Part shown: positions 1-6,566 of the stretch, piece after piece
How the letters are laid out: each line of letters opens with the position of its first letter
How positions within the stretch are numbered: position 1 is the stretch's first letter
Origin: an uncultured Megasphaera sp.
Lineage (GTDB): Bacteria; Bacillota; Negativicutes; Veillonellales; Megasphaeraceae
NCBI RefSeq assembly: GCF_958350005.1
Contig: NZ_CATWFF010000016.1
Location: 1 to 21,274, forward strand
Reading direction: 5' to 3'
DNA: 21,274 bases
Notes under the pieces: generated by a model
Databases searched by the model: none
The model's input: the letters and a program-made list of their open reading frames with translations, nothing else
What the model was told of the DNA's origin: nothing
Program-made: the position numbers and the translations under genes

Positions 1-8
1 ATATATGG

Positions 9-27
9 TATAATAGTGCCAGGAGGT
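9..27 (+). promoter_or_regulatory. Transposase promoter -10 box and ribosome binding site
   Basis: A consensus TATAAT at 9-14 is followed almost at once by AGGAGGT at 21-27 and the start ATG at 34. The leader would be very short, about 13 to 15 nt. The -35 box is outside the window, probably inside the left terminal repeat. Confidence 0.5.
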
Positions 28-33
28 GTGGGT

Positions 34-1767
34 ATGTATGCTGCTATCACTGGTACAGGTAAAAATAAAAGCGTGTATATCATGCAGTCGTTTCGGAAAG
101 ACAACGGGAAAACCTCTTCTCGCGTCTATCGTAAATTAGGCCGTCTCGATGTTCTTCTGGAACACTATGGCGGTAATAAAGACAAGCTTATGGCTTGGGC
201 CAGTGCTGAAGCCGCTAAGGATACTCAGGCCTACAATGAGCGTTCCGGAAACATTTCTGTTTCTCTTTCCCAATCTGCCTATATTCCCAAGGAGGAAACG
301 TTATCTTTTAATGTAGGGTACCTTTTCTTACAGCGTCTTTGCTTTGAACTTCGCCTAGACGCTATCTGTCATAAAATAAAAAAACATCATCAGTACACCT
401 ATGATCTGACTGCCATCCTGACAGACCTTATTTTTGCTCGCATTCTTTCTCCATCCAGCAAATTGAGCAGCTATACTTTCTGTCAGACGCTATTGGAGCC
501 ACCCATGTATACACTTCAGAATCTGTATCGCGCTCTTTCCGTCCTGGCTGCAGAATCAGATTTTATTCAGGAAGAGTTATATCGCAATTCAAATTCGCTT
601 CAGCCTCGGAATCACACGGTTCTGTATTATGACTGTACAAACTACTATTTCGAAATAGAGGAGCCAGACGGCAGCCGACAATATGGCAAGAGCAAGGAGC
701 ATCGCCCCAATCCAATTATTACGATGGGATTATTCATGGATGCCGATGGGATTCCCCTGGTCTTCGACATGTATCCGGGAAACCAGAATGAACAAACAAC
801 GCTGAAACCACTGGAAACAAAAATTATCCAACAGTTCGGCTGCAATCGATTCATCTATTGTTCCGATGCCGGTCTGGGCAGCAAAGCCAACCGGCAGTTC
901 AACAGTCTGGGAAACAGGCAGTACGTGATTACCCATTCCTTGAAAAAAATGAAACAGGAAGACCGTGATGTAGCTCTGAATCCACTGTATTTCCGCATTC
1001 CCGGTTCCCGGGCCTTCATCGACATTTCCACCATCGACGAAAGCGACAGCCGCATGTTTCATACCCTATTCTATAAAGAAATTCCTATAGGAGAACAGGA
1101 AACCTTGATTGTCACGTATTCGCCTAAATATAAAGCGTATCAGCGAGCGATACGGCAAGCACAAATTCAACGAGCGCAAAAAATTATTGATTCTCCTGGA
1201 AAAAAGAGACGAGGAAGAAATCCGAATGATCCAGCTCGTTTTATCGAAAAGACAGCCATCTGCGACACAGGTGAAATCGCTCACCACTATAGCTACTGTC
1301 TGGATGAAAAACGAATTGCCCAAGAAGCACAGTATGACGGCTTCTATGCGGTTATCACCAACATTGAGGGAAACCCGGAGGAGGTAGTAAAAATTAATCA
1401 GCGGCGCTGGGAAATCGAGGAAAGTTTCCGAATCATGAAGTCCGAGTTTGAAGCGCGTCCCGTGTATGTGCGTCGGGAGGACCGTATAAAAGCGCATTTC
1501 CTAACCTGCTATATCAGCCTTCTCATCTATCGCTTATTAGAAAAGAAATTGGGAAACCACTATACGTGTCCTGAGATACTACGGACATTAAGCCAAATGC
1601 GTGTAACGAAACTATCCGCACTACATGGCTATGTTCCAGCCTATACACGAACTCAACTTACGGATGAATTGCATACACAGTTTGGATTTCGAACGGACTA
1701 TGAAATCATGACAAGAGCTACCTTGCGTCACACCATCAAAATGTCAAAAACGGTAAGAACAGAATAG
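34..1767 (+). CDS. IS1634-family (IS4 superfamily) DDE transposase
   Basis: This transposase cuts and joins the ends of its own element. The 577-residue length is typical of the IS1634 group. An RNase H-like DDE core is visible: the first Asp in YYDCTNYYF (about D200), the second in YCSDAGLGS (about D278), and the Glu in RRWEIEESFRIMK (about E462, with K469), which is the R-x3-E-x6-K type signature of the IS4 superfamily. A basic stretch (KKRRGRN, near residue 390) lies between the second Asp and the Glu. I chose the ATG at 34 because AGGAGGT (21-27) sits 7 nt before it; the in-frame GTG codons at 16 and 28 lie before or beside that SD. The frame is unbroken, so the element may be active. It is the only clearly mobile gene in the window. 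Confidence 0.9.
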   Translation: MYAAITGTGKNKSVYIMQSFRKDNGKTSSRVYRKLGRLDVLLEHYGGNKDKLMAWASAEAAKDTQAYNERSGNISVSLSQSAYIPKEETLSFNVGYLFLQRLCFELRLDAICHKIKKHHQYTYDLTAILTDLIFARILSPSSKLSSYTFCQTLLEPPMYTLQNLYRALSVLAAESDFIQEELYRNSNSLQPRNHTVLYYDCTNYYFEIEEPDGSRQYGKSKEHRPNPIITMGLFMDADGIPLVFDMYPGNQNEQTTLKPLETKIIQQFGCNRFIYCSDAGLGSKANRQFNSLGNRQYVITHSLKKMKQEDRDVALNPLYFRIPGSRAFIDISTIDESDSRMFHTLFYKEIPIGEQETLIVTYSPKYKAYQRAIRQAQIQRAQKIIDSPGKKRRGRNPNDPARFIEKTAICDTGEIAHHYSYCLDEKRIAQEAQYDGFYAVITNIEGNPEEVVKINQRRWEIEESFRIMKSEFEARPVYVRREDRIKAHFLTCYISLLIYRLLEKKLGNHYTCPEILRTLSQMRVTKLSALHGYVPAYTRTQLTDELHTQFGFRTDYEIMTRATLRHTIKMSKTVRTE

Positions 1768-1792
1768 AAAAAATATAGCACACTTTAAAGCC

Positions 1793-1849
1793 AAAATAAA
1801 AATGCTCATGAAGCCGATAACTGCGGCGTTTATGAGCATTTTTTATTTT
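1793..1849 (+). terminator. Rho-independent terminator behind the transposase
   Basis: ATGCTCAT (1802-1809) pairs with ATGAGCAT (1832-1839), and the stem extends into A-rich and T-rich flanks with one bulge. The inner AAGCC and GGCGTT can pair further. A TTTTTT run follows the right arm. The A-rich left flank makes it plausible in both directions. It would end the transposase transcript before the downstream HD/sirtuin genes. Confidence 0.75.
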
Positions 1850-1866
1850 CAAAAGTGTCAAAGATA

Positions 1867-2196
1867 GGATTATACTGAATCATATGCGGTAATACAATAG
1901 AATAGCAGAAAAGGATAGTGTCAAGTTGTTGTGGGAATTTTTGTTTGCCAAAGGAGTGGGCATTTCCAACCGAGTGGAACTATCTGTTTCGGTAATAGAA
2001 TGTACTTCGTTCTTCTGTTCAGTGTTGAAATCAAAAACATCTTAACTTTTATGAGGTAAAGTTTTTCCACAAAAATTTTACACTGTCCAATACTTCCAAA
2101 ATTATACACCGCCATAAGGGAAGCCATGACGAACGAAGCAAGTGTATCTAATTTTTATTCAATTTTCTCTCATACTCACAGAAAATGAGCTATATG
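1867..2196. other. Spacer without a convincing gene
   Basis: No reading frame here has a start with a usable SD or a product I recognise. A 68-codon minus-strand frame (1921-2127) has no SD and a composition unlike its neighbours. The stretch is A/T-rich compared with the housekeeping genes. Its one structured component is the inverted-repeat pair at 1913-1937 and 2064-2088, listed separately. It looks like decayed mobile-element DNA between an insertion sequence and the chromosomal HD/sirtuin unit. Confidence 0.55.
1913..2088. repeat. 176-bp segment with imperfect 25-bp terminal inverted repeats
   Basis: The left arm 1913-1937 begins GGATAGTGTCAAGTTGTTGT, and the reverse complement of the right arm 2064-2088 begins GGACAGTGTAAAATTTTTGT. 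By eye, 20 of 25 positions match. Such ends resemble insertion sequence or MITE termini; the GGA(T/C)AGTGT motif recalls IS256-like ends, but that is memory, not a search. The 8 bp outside each arm (1905-1912, 2089-2096) do not match, so no target duplication is visible. The interior encodes nothing recognisable. It is probably a decayed or internally deleted element. Confidence 0.5.
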
Positions 2197-2225
2197 TTTT
2201 CATCATAAACAGGCTGTAGTATAAT
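2197..2225 (+). promoter_or_regulatory. Promoter for the HD/sirtuin unit
   Basis: A consensus TATAAT at 2220-2225 lies 17 bp after TTTTCA (2197-2202, a weak -35 box). The SD AGGAG at 2235-2239 and the start at 2249 follow, giving a short leader. Confidence 0.55.
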
Positions 2226-2248
2226 GAAGGAGAAAGGAGATGCGATCT

Positions 2249-2740
2249 ATGTCAAAACTTCCTCAGCTTCTCGAAAAAGCCATCGCTTTTGACGGCGGCG
2301 ATGCACGGCGAATTCAGCACTTCCTGAAAGTATACGCCTTTGCTGACCTGATTGGCCGTCTGGAGAATCTGCCGGCAAAGACGCAGGAAATTCTGGTCAC
2401 TGCGGCAGTACTGCACGATATTGGCATTCACAGGGCAGAAGAAAAATATGGCAGCACAAGCGGCCATTATCAGGAACTGGAAGGGCCGGCACCGGCACGG
2501 GAAATCCTGACTGACCTGAACTATGATACACAGGTAATCGACCGGGTATGTTATCTTATTGCCCATCATCACACGTACCATTCAATAGATGGTCCTGATT
2601 ATCAGATTTTAATAGAAGCAGATTTTCTGGTCAATGCCTATGAAGACCAGTTAAAGCCCGATGCTATCTGCACGTTTCGGGATACCATTTTCCGTACCAG
2701 CAGCGGCATTTATCTGCTGAATACTATGTTTTCCTTATAA
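2249..2740 (+). CDS. HD-domain metal-dependent phosphohydrolase, substrate unknown
   Basis: This small soluble protein of 163 residues belongs to the HD superfamily, whose members usually hydrolyse phosphate esters or nucleotides. The metal-ligand pattern is visible: a candidate first His in QHFLKVYA (about H24), the HD pair in LHDIGIH (about H56-D57), His residues in AHHHTYH (about 106-108), and a distal Asp in EADFL (about D125). This resembles the stand-alone HDIG-like hydrolases of Firmicutes. I chose the ATG at 2249 rather than the one at 2240 because AGGAG (2235-2239) abuts 2240 but is 9 nt from 2249. The sirtuin gene starts 15 bp after the stop with its own strong SD, so the two are probably co-transcribed. 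No signal peptide or membrane segment is seen. The substrate cannot be told from sequence. Confidence 0.8.
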   Translation: MSKLPQLLEKAIAFDGGDARRIQHFLKVYAFADLIGRLENLPAKTQEILVTAAVLHDIGIHRAEEKYGSTSGHYQELEGPAPAREILTDLNYDTQVIDRVCYLIAHHHTYHSIDGPDYQILIEADFLVNAYEDQLKPDAICTFRDTIFRTSSGIYLLNTMFSL

Positions 2741-2755
2741 AGGAGGTACTATGTT

Positions 2756-3481
2756 ATGACAAAAATTGATACATTCGCAGATATGGTCCGTCATTCCGAT
2801 AACATCGTCTTCTTTGGCGGCGCCGGCGTTTCCACAGAAAGCGGTATCCCCGATTTTCGCAGTGTCGACGGCCTGTACAATCAAAAGTATAAATATCCGC
2901 CGGAAACGATTTTAAGCCATACCTTTTACGTAGAGCACCCGGAAGAGTTTTATCGGTTTTACCGCGACAAAATGCTATGTTTAGATGCTAAGCCCAATGA
3001 AGCCCACATCAAACTGGCAGAATTGGAACGGGCCGGAAAACTGAAAGCTATTATTACGCAAAATATTGACGGCCTGCATCAAATGGCAGGCAGCAAAAAC
3101 GTACTGGAACTGCACGGCAGTGTACACCGCAATTACTGTCAACGATGCCACAAGTTATTCGACGCCGAATACATTCTCCACTCTACAGGCATTCCTACGT
3201 GTGATGCCTGCGGCGGTCCCATCAAACCGGACGTTGTACTGTATGAAGAAGGTCTGGACAACGACGTTATCGAACAGGCCCTGTACTACATCAGCCACGC
3301 TGACATGCTGATCATTGGCGGCACATCCCTTGTCGTCTATCCGGCAGCCGGACTGGTACGGTACTACAACGGACACAAACTCGTCGTGATCAATAAATCC
3401 TCAACCGACATGGACAGTTCTGCCGATCTGGTTATTAATGAATCTATCGGCAAGGTATTCAGCCACGTAGTGCTGCCGTAA
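2756..3481 (+). CDS. cobB: NAD-dependent protein deacylase, sirtuin (CobB/Sir2)
   Basis: Sirtuins remove acyl groups from protein lysines, consuming NAD and releasing nicotinamide and O-acyl-ADP-ribose. The 241-residue protein is a compact single-domain enzyme. It shows the NAD-binding motif GAGVSTESGIPDFR (22-35), TQNID (101-105), the catalytic His in LHGS (H120), a zinc ribbon (YCQRC, C128/C131; CDACGG, C149/C152) and GTSLVVYPAA (189-198). The usual FGE motif after the zinc module reads YEE here. The start ATG at 2756 is 9 nt after AGGAGG (2741-2746); the ATG at 2751 meets a stop after two codons. It probably shares a transcript with the HD gene. The closest known role is metabolic deacetylation, for example of acetyl-CoA synthetase. 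It has no fused effector domain, so an anti-phage role is not suggested. Confidence 0.93.
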   Translation: MTKIDTFADMVRHSDNIVFFGGAGVSTESGIPDFRSVDGLYNQKYKYPPETILSHTFYVEHPEEFYRFYRDKMLCLDAKPNEAHIKLAELERAGKLKAIITQNIDGLHQMAGSKNVLELHGSVHRNYCQRCHKLFDAEYILHSTGIPTCDACGGPIKPDVVLYEEGLDNDVIEQALYYISHADMLIIGGTSLVVYPAAGLVRYYNGHKLVVINKSSTDMDSSADLVINESIGKVFSHVVLP

Positions 3482-3535
3482 TCCGAAAAGCATGGGACGG
3501 GAATTTCACGGCTATGTTTCCCACACAGTTCATGG

Positions 3536-3541
3536 TATAAT
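3536..3541 (+). promoter_or_regulatory. -10 box before the EamA permease gene
   Basis: A consensus TATAAT lies 30 bp before the SD of the permease gene. No good -35 box is seen at 16 to 18 bp spacing, so the promoter is weak or needs an activator. Read-through from the sirtuin gene is also possible because no T-tailed hairpin separates them. Confidence 0.4.
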
Positions 3542-3583
3542 AAACAGGTTATACGCACTACTACCAAAAAGGAGATTTGCCTT

Positions 3584-4477
3584 GTGAAGTACCGTCTCAT
3601 GCTTTTACTGACTGCCCTGGTCTGGGGCTGTGCCTTCGTGGCCCAGCGGACAGGAATGGATACGATTGGCCCTTTTGCCTTTAATGGCCTGCGCTTTCTT
3701 CTGGGAGCTCTGTCGCTGCTTCCTGTTATATTCCTGATGAAAGGAAAGGACGAATCTCTCCAGGACCGTCCAAGATGGCTGACGCTGCCAACGGCCTGCC
3801 TTATTCTGGGATTTTTCCTGTTTTTGGGCTCGACCTTTCAGCAAATCGGCCTGATCTATACGACTGCCGGAAAAGCCGGCTTCATTACATCGTTATACAT
3901 TATTGCCGTGCCTATTCTCGGATTTTTTCTCCATCATCCCCTGCGCCAGTCCCATATCATTGGCTGTATCATTGCTGTCATTGGCCTGTATTTACTGGCC
4001 TTTCACGACACTGGCGGAGCCATGAATCTGGGCGATGTACTGAACCTTATTGGAGTCATTTTCTGGTCCTTCCATATTCTCTGCATCGACCGGTTCGTAC
4101 CATATTTTTCCGGCGTCCATCTGGCAATCGGTCAATTTGCAGCGTCCAGCCTGTTTAATTTTCTGGCCATGCCTGCAGCCGGTGAAACCCTGACGGCAGC
4201 GGCGGTGATGGCTTCGGCTGTGCCCATTTTATACTGCGGCATTATATCCAGTGCTGTAGGCTATACGCTGCAGATTATTGGCCAAACCAAAGTGCCGCCT
4301 ACGGAAGCATCCCTTCTCTGCAGCTTCGAAATGATTTTCAGCGCCCTCGCCGGATTTTTCCTCCTGGGCGAATGGATGAGCCTGCGGGAAATTGCAGGCT
4401 GTCTGCTCATGGCTGTCGGCATCTTTGCCGCTCAGATTCCCAGCCAGATTGTATTGCAGCGAAAGATAACAGAATAA
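3584..4477 (+). CDS. EamA-family (drug/metabolite transporter) permease
   Basis: This inner-membrane transporter of 297 residues has the two-fold repeated architecture of the DMT/EamA family, with about ten hydrophobic helices. Each half opens with a typical element: LLLTALVWGCAFVAQRTGMD near the N terminus and LNLIGVIFWSFHILCIDRF near residue 155. The second half also carries TEASLLCSFEMIFSALAGFFLLGE, the conserved end region of EamA repeats. Family members export amino acids, metabolites or drugs; the substrate cannot be read from sequence. The start is GTG at 3584, 9 nt after AAAAAGGAG. It converges on the transketolase genes and shares a bidirectional terminator with them. Confidence 0.88.
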   Translation: MKYRLMLLLTALVWGCAFVAQRTGMDTIGPFAFNGLRFLLGALSLLPVIFLMKGKDESLQDRPRWLTLPTACLILGFFLFLGSTFQQIGLIYTTAGKAGFITSLYIIAVPILGFFLHHPLRQSHIIGCIIAVIGLYLLAFHDTGGAMNLGDVLNLIGVIFWSFHILCIDRFVPYFSGVHLAIGQFAASSLFNFLAMPAAGETLTAAAVMASAVPILYCGIISSAVGYTLQIIGQTKVPPTEASLLCSFEMIFSALAGFFLLGEWMSLREIAGCLLMAVGIFAAQIPSQIVLQRKITE

Positions 4478-4487
4478 CCACATATGC

Positions 4488-4529
4488 AAAAAAACGAGAA
4501 TATCGCGTCATACGACATTCTCGTTTTTT
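4488..4529. terminator. Bidirectional terminator between permease and transketolase genes
   Basis: AAAACGAGAAT (ending 4501) pairs with ATTCTCGTTTT (from 4517), with a 15-nt loop. There is a T run on the right and an A run on the left, so the hairpin can stop transcription from both sides. It sits exactly between the converging stop codons at 4477 and 4540. Confidence 0.85.
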
Positions 4530-4539
4530 GTATTTGCTC

Positions 4540-5481
4540 TTATTTCCGTTTCCGCTGCAACACCTGCTGCACTGCCTGCACGACGTGATCTGGCCCTAAT
4601 CCATAGGCTTCCAGCAGCTGCTCCGGCTCGCCGGACTCACCAAAGCAATCGGCAATTCCTACCAGCTCGACGGGAACGCAATAGTGCTGCGCCAATACTT
4701 CACAGACAGCACTGCCGAGACCGCCGATTTTCTGGTGTTCTTCACAGACTACAACCGCCCCTGTCTTCTGTGCACAGTCCAGGATACATGCTTCATCCAG
4801 GGGCTTGACGGTATGCACATTTACGACCTGTACAGATATTCCCTGACGGGACAGTCGTTCTGCTGCCTGCAAACTCTGATACACCATGACACCATTGGCG
4901 AAAACAGTCACGTCCGTCCCTTCCCGAAATACAGAGGCCTTGCCGATGACAAAGGGCGTATGGTCATCTGTAATAACCGGCACCGGATTGCGGCTAAAGC
5001 GAATATAGGACGGACCTGTTTCTTCATATACGGACATGGTAGCCTTAAAAGTCTCCCGATAGTCACAGGGTACAATGACGGTCATATTGGGAATAACGCG
5101 CATAAGCGCCACGTCTTCCAGCGCCTGGTGCGTCGCCCCGTCAGGACCGACAGAAATGCCGGCATGAGCGCCGCCTAATTTGACATTCAAGCGATTATAT
5201 CCTACAGTATTGCGAATTTGTTCCCATGCCCGGCCAGTCAAAAAGACACCGTACGTAGAAACAAAAGGCACGAAGCCCGTCAGAGACACCCCTGCTGCCG
5301 TGCCGACCAGGTCCTGTTCTGAAATACCGATATTAACATATTGTTCCGGATAGGCGCTGCGGATCCAGTCCGTCCGAGTCGACTTGGCAACATCAGCATC
5401 CAGGACCAGAACATCGTCGTGAAACCGGCACAATGCCAGCAGGGCTTCGCCATATCCATCCCGCATAGGTACTCGTTCCAT
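4540..5481 (-). CDS. Transketolase, C-terminal subunit
   Basis: This 313-residue protein is the pyrimidine-binding plus C-terminal half of transketolase, which moves two-carbon ketol units between sugar phosphates in the non-oxidative pentose phosphate pathway. The catalytic Glu that activates thiamine diphosphate is in NIGISEQDLVG (about E55). YGVFLTGRAWEQIR and HAGISVGPDGATHQALED are family blocks, and the second half is the transketolase_C fold (VVNVHTVKPLDE). It needs the N-terminal subunit encoded just upstream. The stop of that gene and this start share one base (TAATG), and AGGAGGTG lies about 7 nt before the ATG, so translation is likely coupled. Split transketolases are common in Firmicutes and archaea. 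A role in DXP synthesis was considered, but the split architecture points to transketolase. Confidence 0.92.
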   Translation of the reverse strand: MERVPMRDGYGEALLALCRFHDDVLVLDADVAKSTRTDWIRSAYPEQYVNIGISEQDLVGTAAGVSLTGFVPFVSTYGVFLTGRAWEQIRNTVGYNRLNVKLGGAHAGISVGPDGATHQALEDVALMRVIPNMTVIVPCDYRETFKATMSVYEETGPSYIRFSRNPVPVITDDHTPFVIGKASVFREGTDVTVFANGVMVYQSLQAAERLSRQGISVQVVNVHTVKPLDEACILDCAQKTGAVVVCEEHQKIGGLGSAVCEVLAQHYCVPVELVGIADCFGESGEPEQLLEAYGLGPDHVVQAVQQVLQRKRK

Positions 5482-6305
5482 TACGGCACCTCCTGAGATA
5501 ACTCACGCATAGCCGCATCATATTGTTCCCGATTCGGGGCCGTGCCGTGCCAGTCTGCCTGATTTTCCATATAGGACACGCCCTTTCCCTTTATCGTCTG
5601 TGCCAGGACTACCGTCGGCTGGCCGCGATGCACCTTGGCTTCATGCAGTACGCGATACAACTCCTGCACATCATGTCCATCAACAGACAGCACATTCCAG
5701 CCAAAACTGCGCCACTTTACATCAAAAGGCCGCATATCTTTAATGACCGCCAGCGAATCGACGAGCTGCATGCCATTGCAGTCGACAATAAGACAGACAT
5801 TATCCAGCTGATGCTGAGAAGCAAACGCTGCAGCTTCCCAGATCTGACCTTCCTGCTGTTCTCCGTCCCCAATGAGACAGAACACATGCTGTCCTTCGCC
5901 GCGTCGTTTCAATGCATAGGCAATCCCGTTGGCAATAGACAGTCCCTGTCCCAATGAGCCGACGGCACAGTCCAGACAGGGCAGTTTTTCCATATTGGGA
6001 TGTCCCTGCAGCGGACTGCCCAGAGAACGCAGCGTCGGCAGCAGCGCTGTTGAAAAGAATCCCTTATGGGCCAACACGCTGTAATAGGCTGGTGCAGCAT
6101 GGCCTTTTGACAAAATAAAACGATCTCGCTGCGGACACTTCGGCTCCTGAGGCCGGCATTGCAGTAAGTCTGTAAAATATAAGGTCACAAGGATTTCTAC
6201 AGCCGACAGGGAACTGCCGGGATGCCCCGATTCAGCCAGATAAATTGATTGCACGACATCTCTACGTACTTGTCGGCATAACTGCTCAAGCTGTTTCATC
6301 GTCAC
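5481..6305 (-). CDS. Transketolase, N-terminal subunit (thiamine diphosphate binding)
   Basis: This is the diphosphate-binding half of a split transketolase and works with the C-terminal subunit encoded next. Visible motifs are SGHPGSSLSAVE (26-37), RDRFILSKGHAAPA, GSLGQGLSIANG, and the thiamine diphosphate/Mg2+ motif GDGEQQEGQ...DCN (GDG at 146-148, N177). The length of 274 residues is typical of split N-terminal subunits. The start is ambiguous: GTG at 6305 is 5 nt after AGGAGG (6311-6316), while ATG at 6299 is 11 nt after it and would drop two residues. It is the first gene of the two-gene unit and is preceded by a leader containing a terminator-like hairpin. Confidence 0.92.
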   Translation of the reverse strand: MTMKQLEQLCRQVRRDVVQSIYLAESGHPGSSLSAVEILVTLYFTDLLQCRPQEPKCPQRDRFILSKGHAAPAYYSVLAHKGFFSTALLPTLRSLGSPLQGHPNMEKLPCLDCAVGSLGQGLSIANGIAYALKRRGEGQHVFCLIGDGEQQEGQIWEAAAFASQHQLDNVCLIVDCNGMQLVDSLAVIKDMRPFDVKWRSFGWNVLSVDGHDVQELYRVLHEAKVHRGQPTVVLAQTIKGKGVSYMENQADWHGTAPNREQYDAAMRELSQEVP

Positions 6306-6343
6306 TACGGCCTCCTACTACACGAACTCGTTCTCTGTCACAG

Positions 6344-6397
6344 AAAAAACGCACCGTATCACCACCATTCAGCCCGCTCTGATACGAATGCGTTTTG
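6344..6397 (-). terminator. Terminator-like hairpin in the transketolase leader
   Basis: Read on the minus strand, AACGCA plus CGTATCA pairs with TGATACG plus TGCGTT (arms 6380-6394 and 6348-6361), with small internal mismatches and an 18-nt loop. A TTTTTT run (6349-6344) follows directly. It lies between the promoter (6423-6451) and the first start codon (6305), so it can only be an attenuator or a leaky terminator. No second promoter is visible in the 38 bp after it. Confidence 0.65.
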
Positions 6398-6422
6398 CGA
6401 ACAAAGAAAAATATCTACATTT

Positions 6423-6451
6423 ATTTTACAATGATTATATATTTAAGTCAA
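6423..6451 (-). promoter_or_regulatory. Promoter for the transketolase genes
   Basis: On the minus strand TTGACT (6451-6446) and TAAAAT (6428-6423) are separated by exactly 17 bp, each differing from consensus at one position. Transcription would start near 6416, giving a leader of about 110 nt that includes the terminator-like hairpin. Confidence 0.65.
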
Positions 6452-6509
6452 ACAGAATATGCTGTAAAAGTATATGTATGCAAAATAGAGTGCATCAGGA
6501 AAGATGCAG

Positions 6510-6555
6510 AAAAAAGCATGATACAGTCCTTTCAGCACGCAGACTCTATCATGCT
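6510..6555 (-). terminator. Terminator of the aminotransferase gene
   Basis: AGCATGATA (6515-6523) and TATCATGCT (6547-6555) form a perfect 9-bp stem, with an inner AGTC/GACT pair in the 23-nt loop. On the minus strand a TTTTTT run follows (complement of 6510-6515). It begins 12 bp after the aminotransferase stop. Confidence 0.8.
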
Positions 6556-6566
6556 CTTTACAGGTG

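Larger units (their letters stand above)
1..1866 (+). mobile_element. IS1634-like insertion sequence, left end outside window
   Basis: The segment holds a full-length DDE transposase, a promoter and SD in front of it and a strong hairpin behind it, as expected of an autonomous insertion sequence. A TATAAT box (9-14) lies just inside the window edge; its -35 box and the left terminal repeat must lie to the left. The right end is not proven. I place it near 1866 because 1851-1866 (AAAAGTGTCAAAG...) reads TTTGACA in reverse complement, so the matching left repeat could supply the -35 box 17 bp before TATAAT. That is inference. No target duplication can be checked because only one end is present. 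Confidence 0.7.

Noticed and set aside
1921..2127. Minus-strand 68-codon frame in the spacer
   Set aside because: No SD, no recognisable motif, and it runs across both arms of the inverted repeat; more likely chance or relic.
2756..3481. Sirtuin as part of an anti-phage system
   Set aside because: Compact CobB-like enzyme with zinc ribbon and no fused or adjacent defence domain.
3482..3535. Possible terminator between sirtuin and permease genes
   Set aside because: Only short GGGAA/TTCCC pairing and no T-run.
6491..6508. Small perfect hairpin TGCATC/GATGCA in the spacer before the transketolase promoter
   Set aside because: Six-bp stem without a T-run on the minus strand; too weak to call a terminator beside the strong one at 6510-6555.
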